From an uncultured Collinsella sp. (GTDB taxonomy: Bacteria > Actinomycetota > Coriobacteriia > Coriobacteriales > Coriobacteriaceae): 13,746 bases of DNA. Shown one piece after another: positions 1 through 6,240 of the stretch. The stretch lies in NCBI GenBank assembly GCA_902496775.1, contig CABVCF010000050.1, forward strand, positions 1-13,746, read 5' to 3'. The notes under the pieces are model-generated. The model searched no databases, had not been told where the DNA came from, and worked only from the letters and a program-made list of their open reading frames with translations. A program made the translations under genes and the position numbers. Position 1 is the stretch's first letter; the number at the start of each line of letters is the position of its first letter.

Positions 1-98
1 AGGGAGGCGTACCGGGCGCTGATGCGCCCGCACGAGATCAGGAGGCCCGAGGACGTTTTCAGAGCTTTACCCTGTAGGGTCCCGAGGGGATACGTCAG

Positions 99-1079
99 CT
101 ACTCAGCCATCTGAGCCTGGACGGCGGTGATGGCCACGACACCCACGATGTCGTCGGCAGAGCAGCCGCGCGACAGATCGTTGACCGGCTTGGCGATGCC
201 CTGCAGGATGGGGCCGTAGGCGTCGGCGCCGGCGAAGCGCTGGACCAGCTTGTAGCCGATGTTGCCGGCCTCGAGGTCGGGGAACACGAGCACGTTGGCC
301 TTGCCGGCAACGGAGGAGCCGGGGGCCTTGAGCTGAGCGACGGTGGGGACGATGGCGGCATCGAGCTGCAGGTCGCCGTCGATGGCGAGCTCGGGAGCCT
401 TCTCCTTGCAGAACTTCACGGCCTCTTGGACCTTCTTGGCGACCTCGCCGCCAGCGGAGCCCATGGTGGAGTAGGAGAGCATGGCCACGTGCGGCTCAAC
501 GTTGCCCATGAAGGTGGACCAGGAGTGGGCGGAGGCGATGGCGATCTCGGAGAGCTCGTCGGAGGACGGGTTGATGTTGAGGCCGCAGTCGGCGAAGATC
601 AGCGTGCCGTCGGTGCCGAACTGCGGGGTATCGGTGCACATCACGAAGAAGGCCGAGACCAGCTTGGTGCCCGGGGCGGTCTTGAGGATCTGAAGCGCAG
701 GGCGCAGAGTGTCGGCAGTGGAGTGGCAGGCGCCGGAGACCAGGCCGTCGGCATCGCCCATCTTGACCATCATGGTGCCAAAGTAGGTGGCGTCCATCAC
801 CTGGGCACGAGCCTGCTCGATGGTAACGCCCTTCTTGGCGCGGAGCTCGGCAAACTTCTGCGCGTACTCCTCGTGCTTCTCGGCATTGCGCGGGTCGATG
901 ACGGTAGCGCCGGGGACGTTGATCTCGTCGGGGTTGCCCAGGATGACGATCTTTGCCAGGCCCTCCTCGATGATTTTGGTGGCCGCGACGATAGTGCGCG
1001 GATCCTCGCCCTCGGGCAGGACGATCGTCTTAAGGTCGGCCTTGGCGGCAGACTTCATACGGTTTAGGAAATCGCTCAT
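99..1079 (-). CDS. pta: phosphate acetyltransferase
   Basis: Phosphotransacetylase interconverts acetyl-CoA plus phosphate with acetyl-phosphate plus CoA, the first step of acetate-forming ATP synthesis in the cytoplasm. The 326-residue product matches the short single-domain class. Visible family features are LPEGEDPRTIVAA near residues 21-33, the GDADGLVSGACHSTADTLRP signature at 108-127, a STMGSAGG loop in the middle and a C-terminal PDLEAGNIGYKL segment. The ATG at 1079 is preceded by a good ribosome site, AAGGAG, about 5 nt upstream. The gene is divergent from glf. Its usual partner ackA does not start within the 98 bases available downstream, so it is either unlinked or beyond the window. 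Family assignment is confident. Confidence 0.96.
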   Translation of the reverse strand: MSDFLNRMKSAAKADLKTIVLPEGEDPRTIVAATKIIEEGLAKIVILGNPDEINVPGATVIDPRNAEKHEEYAQKFAELRAKKGVTIEQARAQVMDATYFGTMMVKMGDADGLVSGACHSTADTLRPALQILKTAPGTKLVSAFFVMCTDTPQFGTDGTLIFADCGLNINPSSDELSEIAIASAHSWSTFMGNVEPHVAMLSYSTMGSAGGEVAKKVQEAVKFCKEKAPELAIDGDLQLDAAIVPTVAQLKAPGSSVAGKANVLVFPDLEAGNIGYKLVQRFAGADAYGPILQGIAKPVNDLSRGCSADDIVGVVAITAVQAQMAE

Positions 1080-1131
1080 GTTACTCCTTACAAGCGTTTC
1101 GCTAAGCTCCAGGCGCCCGGCTGTTCACGAA

Positions 1132-1154
1132 TAAACCCGCTGCTAGCGGGTTTA
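1132..1154. promoter_or_regulatory. 10-bp hairpin in the pta leader / divergent region
   Basis: TAAACCCGCT (1132-1141) and AGCGGGTTTA (1145-1154) are perfect inverted repeats around a 3-nt loop. The hairpin lies 53 bases upstream of the pta start and would fall inside the pta 5' leader if transcription starts near 1200. On the minus strand only a weak T-rich stretch follows, so it could be a leaky attenuator, an mRNA-stabilising hairpin or a protein site. Its function is not shown by the sequence. Confidence 0.5.
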
Positions 1155-1206
1155 CCTTTCAATTATGTTCGCCGCGGTGCTTGAGCTTTCCTTGTGTGGC
1201 AAGCTC

Positions 1207-1232
1207 ATTATAGGACGCATTAGCGCTATAAT
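1207..1232. promoter_or_regulatory. back-to-back -10 elements for pta (-) and glf (+)
   Basis: A perfect TATAAT sits at 1227-1232 on the plus strand, 79 bases upstream of glf, and another perfect TATAAT sits on the minus strand (1207-1212), pointing to pta. Together they form the inverted repeat ATTATAG-N12-CTATAAT. No convincing -35 box is visible for either, so the promoters are inferred from the -10 boxes and the divergent gene layout. Confidence 0.4.
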
Positions 1233-1310
1233 CGCTCTGATAAATATGTCTCGAAGAATGTTCGAGAAAAGCCCAGCTAACGAGCCCGTGGCTTTTGACA
1301 AGGAGTATCG

Positions 1311-2513
1311 ATGCAGATTACCTCAGGCCTGCCTGAAGGCTTTAACGCCGGCGCGTACGACATGATTGTCGTCGGTGCTGGATATGCCGGTGCCGTTTGC
1401 GCCCGCCGTCTCGCCGAGACCATCGGCTATCGTGTTGCCGTTTTGGAGCGCCGTAGCCACATTGCGGGCAATGCCTATGACTGCACTGACGAGGCCGGAA
1501 TCCTGATCCACGAGTACGGTCCGCATATCTATCACACCTTTAACGAGCGCGTGCACAATTTCCTGTCGCGCTTTACCAAGTGGACGGATTATCAGCACAA
1601 GGTGCTCGCCAACATCAATGGTACCCTTATGCCCGTGCCCTTCAACCATGCGAGTCTCAAGCTCGCCTTTGGTGACGAGCGCGGCGAGGAGCTGTATCAG
1701 AAGCTCGTGGAGACCTTTGGCAAGGATGTCAAGGTGCCCATTATGGAGTTGCGTAAGAAGAACGACCCCGACTTGGCCGAGGTCGCCGATTACGTCTACG
1801 AGAACGTCTTTTTGCATTACACCATGAAGCAGTGGGGCCAGACGCCCGATCAGATCGACCCCTCGATCACCGGCCGCGTTCCCGTCTTTGTGGGCGATGA
1901 TGACCGCTACTTCCCGCAAGCTCCCTTCCAGGGCATGCCGCAGGAGGGCTACACGGCGCTCTTTGAGCACATGCTCGACCACGACCTGATCGACGTGTTC
2001 TGCGACGTGGACGCCCGCGATCTCTTTGAGATCGACGAGACCACCGTCAAGATCGATGGCAAGGTCTATGGTGGCGAGATCGTCTACACCGGTCCACTCG
2101 ACGAGCTGTTCAACCTCGACTTGGGTGCGTTGCCGTACCGCACGCTCGATATGAGGTTCGAGACGCTCGATATGGACCAGTTCCAGCCCGTGGGCACTGT
2201 CAACTACACCACGAGCGAGGACTACACGCGCATCACCGAGTTCAAGAACATGACCGGTCAGGTCCTGCCCGGCAAGACCACCATCATGAAGGAGTACTCC
2301 AAGGCCTATACGCCCGGCTCGGGCGAGACGCCGTACTACGCCATTCTTGAGCCCGAGAACCGTGAGCTCTATGAGCGCTATCTTGAGCGCGTCCAGAACC
2401 TGACGAACTTCCACCCGGTGGGTCGTCTGGCCGAGTATCGTTACTACGATATGGACGCCGTGACCAATTCTGCCCTCGATCTTTCGGATGAGATTATCGC
2501 CTGCCATGCATAA
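1311..2513 (+). CDS. glf: UDP-galactopyranose mutase
   Basis: This FAD enzyme converts UDP-galactopyranose to UDP-galactofuranose, the donor for galactofuranose in surface glycans. The 400-residue protein has the N-terminal dinucleotide motif GAGYAG at residues 22-27, GNAYD at 53-57, HEYGPHIYHT at 67-76 and the C-terminal GRLAEYRYYDMD typical of Glf. The start at 1311 is chosen because AGGAG lies 5 nt upstream. It gives about 17 extra residues before the usual MIVVGAGYAG start, and an internal ATG at 1362 would give the canonical N-terminus but lacks as clear a ribosome site. The stop overlaps the following glycosyltransferase, so the two are co-translated. Assignment is confident. Confidence 0.95.
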   Translation: MQITSGLPEGFNAGAYDMIVVGAGYAGAVCARRLAETIGYRVAVLERRSHIAGNAYDCTDEAGILIHEYGPHIYHTFNERVHNFLSRFTKWTDYQHKVLANINGTLMPVPFNHASLKLAFGDERGEELYQKLVETFGKDVKVPIMELRKKNDPDLAEVADYVYENVFLHYTMKQWGQTPDQIDPSITGRVPVFVGDDDRYFPQAPFQGMPQEGYTALFEHMLDHDLIDVFCDVDARDLFEIDETTVKIDGKVYGGEIVYTGPLDELFNLDLGALPYRTLDMRFETLDMDQFQPVGTVNYTTSEDYTRITEFKNMTGQVLPGKTTIMKEYSKAYTPGSGETPYYAILEPENRELYERYLERVQNLTNFHPVGRLAEYRYYDMDAVTNSALDLSDEIIACHA

Positions 2514-3537
2514 AGTCATAACATTCGGTATTCCCTCGTATAACGCCGCCAAGGACATGGACCATTGCATCACCTCCATCTTGGAGGGGAGCAATTACGC
2601 CACCGATATCGAGATTATCGTGGTGGACGACGGCTCCAAGGACGAGACGGCCGCCAAGGCCGACGAGTGGGAGGCACGTTATCCCGGTATCATTCGCGCG
2701 GTACACCAGGAGAACGGCGGCCACGGTATTGCCGTTCTTTCGGGTCTGCGCGAGGCACAGGGCACCTACTACAAGGTCGTCGACTCGGACGACTGGCTCG
2801 ACGCTGCGGCTCTTTCGACCATGCTTTCGATTCTGCGCGGCTTTGAGGAGCGCGACCAGCGCGTTGACCTGTTTATCTCGAACTACGTATATGAGAAGGT
2901 TTACGAGGGAACGCATACCGCTATTGGCTACAAATTTGCCCTGCCGCGCAAGAAGATCTTTTCCTGGGATCAGATTGGTCATTTCCGCCTGGACCAGAAC
3001 CTACTCATGCACAGCCTGTGCTATCGCACAGATGTGCTGCGCGAGTCCAACCTTCCCATGCCGCCGCACACGTTCTATGTGGACAACATCTACGCCTACG
3101 TGCCGCTGCCGCGTTGCAAGACCATGTACTACGCCGACATCGACCTCTACCGCTACTTTATCGGTCGCGAAGGCCAGAGCGTCAACGAGGCAACGATGGT
3201 CAAGCGTCTGGACCAGCAGTTCCGTGTTACGCGTATCATGATGGAGTCGTACCATCTGTACAGCGATGTTGAGTCGTCGCGCTTGCGTTCGTACATGATG
3301 GGCTACTTCACCATGATGATGGCGATCTGCTCGGTGCTTACCAAGCTTTCCGAGGAAGATTGCGCCGACGAGCGCCTAAAGACGCTGTGGAATGATTTGA
3401 AGGCCTACGACGAGCGCATGTATCGTCGTGCCCGCTACGGCGTGGTCGGCTTCTTCACCAATCTGCGCGGACGGGCCGGAGACAAAACCACACTCGGCCT
3501 ATACCGTCTTGCCTCAAAGATCTTCAAATTCAACTAG
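2506..3537 (+). CDS. glycosyltransferase family 2 protein
   Basis: A GT-A fold glycosyltransferase of about 343 residues. The N-terminus MHKVITFGIPSYN is the usual first strand of GT2 enzymes, followed by the nucleotide-binding VVDDGS (DDGS at residues 41-44) and the metal-binding DSDD at 93-96. No membrane segment is visible, so it is probably cytoplasmic or membrane-associated. An upstream ATG at 2488 exists, but the ATG at 2506 gives the canonical N-terminus and an 8-nt overlap with the glf stop, which suggests translational coupling. Linkage to glf makes a role in a galactofuranose-containing polymer likely, perhaps galactofuranosyl transfer, but acceptor and linkage cannot be read from the sequence. 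The last 13 codons recur in inverted form at about 3699-3735. Confidence 0.9.
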   Translation: MHKVITFGIPSYNAAKDMDHCITSILEGSNYATDIEIIVVDDGSKDETAAKADEWEARYPGIIRAVHQENGGHGIAVLSGLREAQGTYYKVVDSDDWLDAAALSTMLSILRGFEERDQRVDLFISNYVYEKVYEGTHTAIGYKFALPRKKIFSWDQIGHFRLDQNLLMHSLCYRTDVLRESNLPMPPHTFYVDNIYAYVPLPRCKTMYYADIDLYRYFIGREGQSVNEATMVKRLDQQFRVTRIMMESYHLYSDVESSRLRSYMMGYFTMMMAICSVLTKLSEEDCADERLKTLWNDLKAYDERMYRRARYGVVGFFTNLRGRAGDKTTLGLYRLASKIFKFN

Positions 3538-3570
3538 CTGCTGAGTAATCGCTGCTGATAGGTTGACTGG

Positions 3571-3678
3571 GCCCCTTGGCCTTTAGCTTGCTACTGCGAA
3601 CAGTCCTGCTCGCACGGAAAGCACATTAAGTGCTTTCCGGCTCGTGCGGAACTTGTATCAAACTAAAGGCCAAGGGGC
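3571..3678 (-). ncRNA. structured palindromic element, copy 1 (candidate structured RNA or repeat)
   Basis: The outer arms GCCCCTTGGCCTTTAG (3571-3586) and CTAAAGGCCAAGGGGC (3663-3678) are perfectly complementary over 16 bp. An inner hairpin pairs CGGAAAGCAC (3615-3624) with GTGCTTTCCG (3630-3639). Read on the minus strand, the core runs TTTG, 5 nt, AGTTCC, variable stem, CACTTAATGTG at the tip, returning stem, AGGACTGT, then CAAG and the outer arm. The same order and the same loop and junction words occur on the plus strand at 3770-3898 with different arm sequences. I infer a conserved fold. Whether it acts as RNA, terminator or DNA repeat is not known, and neither side shows a strong T-run. 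Confidence 0.5.
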
Positions 3679-3683
3679 TTCTG

Positions 3684-3790
3684 CTATAAATCGATTGTCA
3701 GATAGGTGAATTTGAAGATCTTCGACGCGCGGTACACAGGGGCCTGGGCTGAAAAGATCTTAGTTGTTAGTCGGTCGGAGACGGGCGGGC
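3684..3790 (-). pseudogene. remnant 3' end of a second glycosyltransferase gene
   Basis: Read on the minus strand, this stretch encodes VYRASKIFKFTYLTIDL and a stop at 3684-3686. The intact glycosyltransferase ends LYRLASKIFKFN and stop. The DNA match covers TCAAAGATCTTCAAATTCA with few changes (perfect 16-bp inverted repeat 3517-3532 / 3707-3722). The flanking differences are mostly synonymous (CGT/CGC, GCC/GCG, TCA/TCG), plus one codon deleted. That pattern suggests a decayed coding paralogue rather than a simple palindrome. The frame closes upstream at a TAA within the second structured element, so only about 35 codons are open. It may instead be an inverted duplication of the gene end. 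Confidence 0.4.
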
Positions 3791-3898
3791 GTTACGTTTG
3801 TCGCGAGTTCCGCATGCAAAGAAGGCCACTTAATGTGGCCTTCGTCTTGCATAGGACTGTAGAGCAGCAAACGTAACGCCAACCCGCCTCCGACCGAC
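3770..3898 (+). ncRNA. structured palindromic element, copy 2 (candidate structured RNA or repeat)
   Basis: Outer arms 3770-3800 and 3868-3898 pair over 31 positions with three mismatches. Inside, ATGCAA (3814-3819) pairs with TTGCAT (3847-3852) and GAAGGCCAC (3821-3829) with GTGGCCTTC (3835-3843) around the loop TTAAT. AGTTCC (3806-3811) and GGACT (3854-3858) flank the inner stem and can pair with one bulged T. The conserved words TTTG, AGTTCC, CACTTAATGTG, AGGACTGT and CAA are shared with copy 1 in the same order. The element begins 13 bases past the stop of the P1 peptidase gene and may also limit convergent transcription. Confidence 0.5.
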
Positions 3899-3910
3899 GG
3901 TCGAGTGGGG

Positions 3911-4912
3911 TTACTTCGCGGCGCCGGGGATGCCGTGGGAGGTTTTGGCGGTTTTGGCTCCGTTTACGATGGCGGTTTCCAGGGCCCTTACGGCGAGCAT
4001 GCCCAGCAGGTCTAGGGGAATGGCGGCGCTTGCCTGGGCGCTCAGTTTGCCGCTGGCGAGGGTGTAGATGGTGTCGCCGTCGTTGGTGGTGTGCGTGGGA
4101 CGGATGGCGTGTGCGTAGGCGTCTGCGGCCATCTGGGAGACCTTGGTGGCTTGTGCCTTAGTGAGTTCCACGTTGGTGACGATGCAGCTGATGGTGGTGT
4201 TGGTGCGGTCGAGCGGCATCTGCATGGATCCGGCGGCGGCAAAGGCTGCGAGTTCCATGTCGACGATCTGGTCGCTATCGGCCGCGGCGCGCATACCGGC
4301 GACCCACTCGCCGGTGAAGGGGTCGACAACGTTGCCGCAGGCGTTGACCGAGACCACGGCGCCCACCTTAACAGGGCCGAGTGCCACGGCGGCAGCTCCA
4401 AGGCCGGCCTTCATGCAGGTGGCAGGCCCCATGAGCTTACCCACGGTAGCGCCCGTGCCGGCGCCTACGTTGCCCTGTTCGAGCTTGGTGGGGGTGTGGT
4501 CGAGTGCTTCGCGCACGGCGGCGATGCCGGCCTCAATGTCGGGGCGAACGGTGGGGTTACCAAAGGCGAGATCGAAGATACAGCTGGAGCACACGATAGG
4601 CACCTGCGTGGGGCCGACGGGAAGGCCGATGCCGCGTCTCTCAAGCTCGCGAGCGACGCCGCTTGCAGCTTCGAGGCCAAAGGCCGATCCGCCCGAAAGG
4701 CAGACGGCGTGGACCTTGTCGACGGTGTTCTCGGGTCGTAGCAGGTCGGTCTCGCGCGAAGCGGGAGCGCCACCGCGAACGTCAACGCCGCCGGTGGCGC
4801 CCTCGGGTGCCACGATTACGGTGCAACCGGTGCCTGCCTCATCGTCCGTATAGTTGCCATAGCAAAAGCCATCGACATCGCAGACGTCAATGGCCTCGAG
4901 CGGTGTATCCAT
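3911..4912 (-). CDS. P1 family peptidase (S58, DmpA/NylC-like N-terminal nucleophile hydrolase)
   Basis: The 333-residue product belongs to the P1/S58 family, whose members are made as precursors, cut themselves once and use the new N-terminal Ser or Thr to hydrolyse amide bonds (aminopeptidases, beta-aminopeptidases, nylon-oligomer hydrolases). Visible features are CLSGGSAFGLEAASGV at 71-86, GNVGAGTGATVGKL at 147-160 and TNTTISCIVTN at 237-247. I infer cleavage between N238 and T239, as in NylC-type members, with D278 and D280 (NDGD) as likely helpers. There is no signal peptide, so it is cytoplasmic. The ATG at 4912 has AGGAG 7 nt upstream. A terminator separates it from maf, so it is probably transcribed alone. 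The natural substrate is unknown. Confidence 0.88.
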   Translation of the reverse strand: MDTPLEAIDVCDVDGFCYGNYTDDEAGTGCTVIVAPEGATGGVDVRGGAPASRETDLLRPENTVDKVHAVCLSGGSAFGLEAASGVARELERRGIGLPVGPTQVPIVCSSCIFDLAFGNPTVRPDIEAGIAAVREALDHTPTKLEQGNVGAGTGATVGKLMGPATCMKAGLGAAAVALGPVKVGAVVSVNACGNVVDPFTGEWVAGMRAAADSDQIVDMELAAFAAAGSMQMPLDRTNTTISCIVTNVELTKAQATKVSQMAADAYAHAIRPTHTTNDGDTIYTLASGKLSAQASAAIPLDLLGMLAVRALETAIVNGAKTAKTSHGIPGAAK

Positions 4913-4982
4913 GTTTAACTCCTATCGGTTTTCCGCCGCGCCTTGTGCCCGGTCGGGATCCGTACGGTACGCCAAAATTGTA

Positions 4983-5005
4983 GGCGCTGGGGAATACCCA
5001 GCGCC
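4983..5005 (-). terminator. intrinsic terminator after maf
   Basis: GGCGCTGGG (4983-4991) and CCCAGCGCC (4997-5005) form a perfect 9-bp stem with a 5-nt loop. On the minus strand it begins 8 nt past the maf stop codon and is followed by TACAATTTT, a short T-rich tract. It should end the DJ-1/maf transcript before the P1 peptidase gene. Confidence 0.75.
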
Positions 5006-5013
5006 AGATGCAA

Positions 5014-5595
5014 TTACGAGAGTTTTTGAATCGCGCGCGCGACGCGGGCGATGGGTAGGCCCACTACGTTATAGAAGTCGCCCGAAATATCGTGCACGAG
5101 CATGCGGCCGCCTGTGCCCTGGATGCCGTAGGCGCCTGCCTTATCCATGGGCTCACCCGAGGCAACGTAGTGCTCGATCTGCTCGTCGGTGAGCTCGTAG
5201 AATGTCACGTCGGTCACATCGACAAACGACAGGCTCTCGGCGGCATGCGGGGCGGCCGTATCGCCTGCCTTAACGATGCAGACGCCGGTTGCGACCTGGT
5301 GCGTGCGGCCCGAAAGCTCACGGAGCATGGTGCGCGCCTCGCCCTCGGTTGCCGGCTTGCCCAAAATCTTGCCGTCGAAGGTGACGATGGTGTCGGCCGC
5401 GACCGTCAGTTCTTTGGGCTCGGCATACTCGGCAGCAACGGCGGCCGCCTTGGCGCGTGCCAAGCGCTCGACAAGCGTGAGCGGGGCCTCGCCATCAAAG
5501 GGCGTTTCGTCGATATCCGCGGGAATCACGCGAATGTTGTAGCCTGCCTCGCGCATCAGCTCTGTGCGGCGCGGCGATTGCGAAGCCAAAATCAT
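5014..5595 (-). CDS. maf: Maf family nucleoside triphosphate pyrophosphatase
   Basis: Maf proteins hydrolyse non-canonical or pyrimidine nucleoside triphosphates to monophosphates and act as house-cleaning enzymes linked to septum control. The 193-residue length is normal for the family. The N-terminal ILASQSPRRTELM, the central AADTIV (D68) and the C-terminal DKAGAYGIQG are Maf hallmarks. The start ATG at 5595 overlaps the stop of the upstream DJ-1 gene as ATGA, indicating translational coupling. A terminator follows. Which Maf subclass (dTTP/UTP or m7GTP specific) is not decided here. Confidence 0.95.
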   Translation of the reverse strand: MILASQSPRRTELMREAGYNIRVIPADIDETPFDGEAPLTLVERLARAKAAAVAAEYAEPKELTVAADTIVTFDGKILGKPATEGEARTMLRELSGRTHQVATGVCIVKAGDTAAPHAAESLSFVDVTDVTFYELTDEQIEHYVASGEPMDKAGAYGIQGTGGRMLVHDISGDFYNVVGLPIARVARAIQKLS

Positions 5596-6134
5596 AGTTG
5601 GATGCCCTCGGCGACCTTCTCGACGGCCTTGTCGCCGGCGAGCGTGCGCAGAAGCTCAAGTGCAAAGGGGAGTGACTGGGCCATGCCGCTGGCGGTGATG
5701 ATGTTGCCGTCTTGCGTAACCTTCTCGCCGGTATAGGCGCCCTCGGGGAAGCTTTTCTCAAAGCCAGGGAAGCACGTGGCATGGCGTCCCTCGAGCAGGT
5801 CGAGCTCGCCCAGGATAAACGGGGCGGCGCAGATGGCGGCGACGTGCTTGGTCGCGGCGAACTCGCAGACCACGTCGCAGACACGCTGATCGGCGCGCAG
5901 GTTGGTGGCACCTGGTAGGCCGCCGGGCAGCACGACGCAGTCGTACTCGTCAAAGTTGATCTCATCAAAGAGCGCATCGCAGGTCACGGGGATCTGCAGC
6001 GAGCTTACGACCTCACGCGTGGGCATGATCGAGACGAGTGTGGCACGCACGCCGCCGCGACGCATGACATCGACCATGGTCAAGCATTCAATAGTTTCAA
6101 AGCCATCGGCGGCGAGAACGGCAACGCTGGGCAT
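5592..6134 (-). CDS. DJ-1/PfpI family protein (YajL-like)
   Basis: A single-domain DJ-1 superfamily protein of 180 residues from the chosen start. It has the strand MPSVAVLAADGFETIE with Glu16, VVLPGG around 67-72 and the nucleophile elbow AICAAP with Cys102, matching the Glu/Cys pair of DJ-1 and YajL. Family members are linked to oxidative or carbonyl stress and chaperone-like roles; the precise activity here is not shown. The ATG at 6134 is preferred because AAGGA lies about 7 nt upstream and the protein begins exactly where the family does. Starts at 6158 or 6146 would add up to 8 residues. It is the first gene of a two-gene unit with maf. Confidence 0.9.
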   Translation of the reverse strand: MPSVAVLAADGFETIECLTMVDVMRRGGVRATLVSIMPTREVVSSLQIPVTCDALFDEINFDEYDCVVLPGGLPGATNLRADQRVCDVVCEFAATKHVAAICAAPFILGELDLLEGRHATCFPGFEKSFPEGAYTGEKVTQDGNIITASGMAQSLPFALELLRTLAGDKAVEKVAEGIQL

Positions 6135-6170
6135 GAGGGTTCCTTTCATAGGCGGCATACAATTAGCCGT

Positions 6171-6199
6171 CTTATACCCCGAAGACCTCCGCTTGCCAC
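6171..6199 (-). promoter_or_regulatory. candidate promoter for the DJ-1/maf operon
   Basis: On the minus strand, GTGGCA (6194-6199) and TATAAG (6171-6176) are separated by exactly 17 bp, about 40 bases upstream of the DJ-1 start. The -35 box is only a partial match to TTGACA. Confidence 0.4.
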
Positions 6200-6240
6200 G
6201 CTCGATTTCCCAATGATTTTTCTGAGCAATGATTAAGTGG

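Noticed and set aside
1..114. Open plus-strand frame running in from the left edge (REAYRALMRPHEIRRPEDVF and onward, stop at 112-114).
   Set aside because: Only 37 codons with many rare AGG arginines, no recognised family, and it would overlap the end of pta. It may be a real gene tail, but the window gives too little to support it.
1323..2594. 423-codon minus-strand open frame opposite glf.
   Set aside because: Low-complexity shadow of glf, with no ribosome site and no family motif.
3571..3678. Simple bidirectional terminator for the glycosyltransferase and P1 peptidase genes.
   Set aside because: Stems are present, but no convincing T-run follows on either strand, and the loop and junction words are shared with the second element, which a plain terminator does not need. 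A secondary terminator role remains possible.
3770..3898. Miniature transposon (MITE) with terminal inverted repeats.
   Set aside because: The arms differ from those of the other copy and no flanking target duplication is visible; MITE copies normally keep the same arms.
6211..6234. Direct repeat CAATGATT at 6211-6218 and 6227-6234 after the methyltransferase gene.
   Set aside because: Eight bases in AT-rich DNA can recur by chance, and it forms no hairpin and has no counterpart elsewhere.
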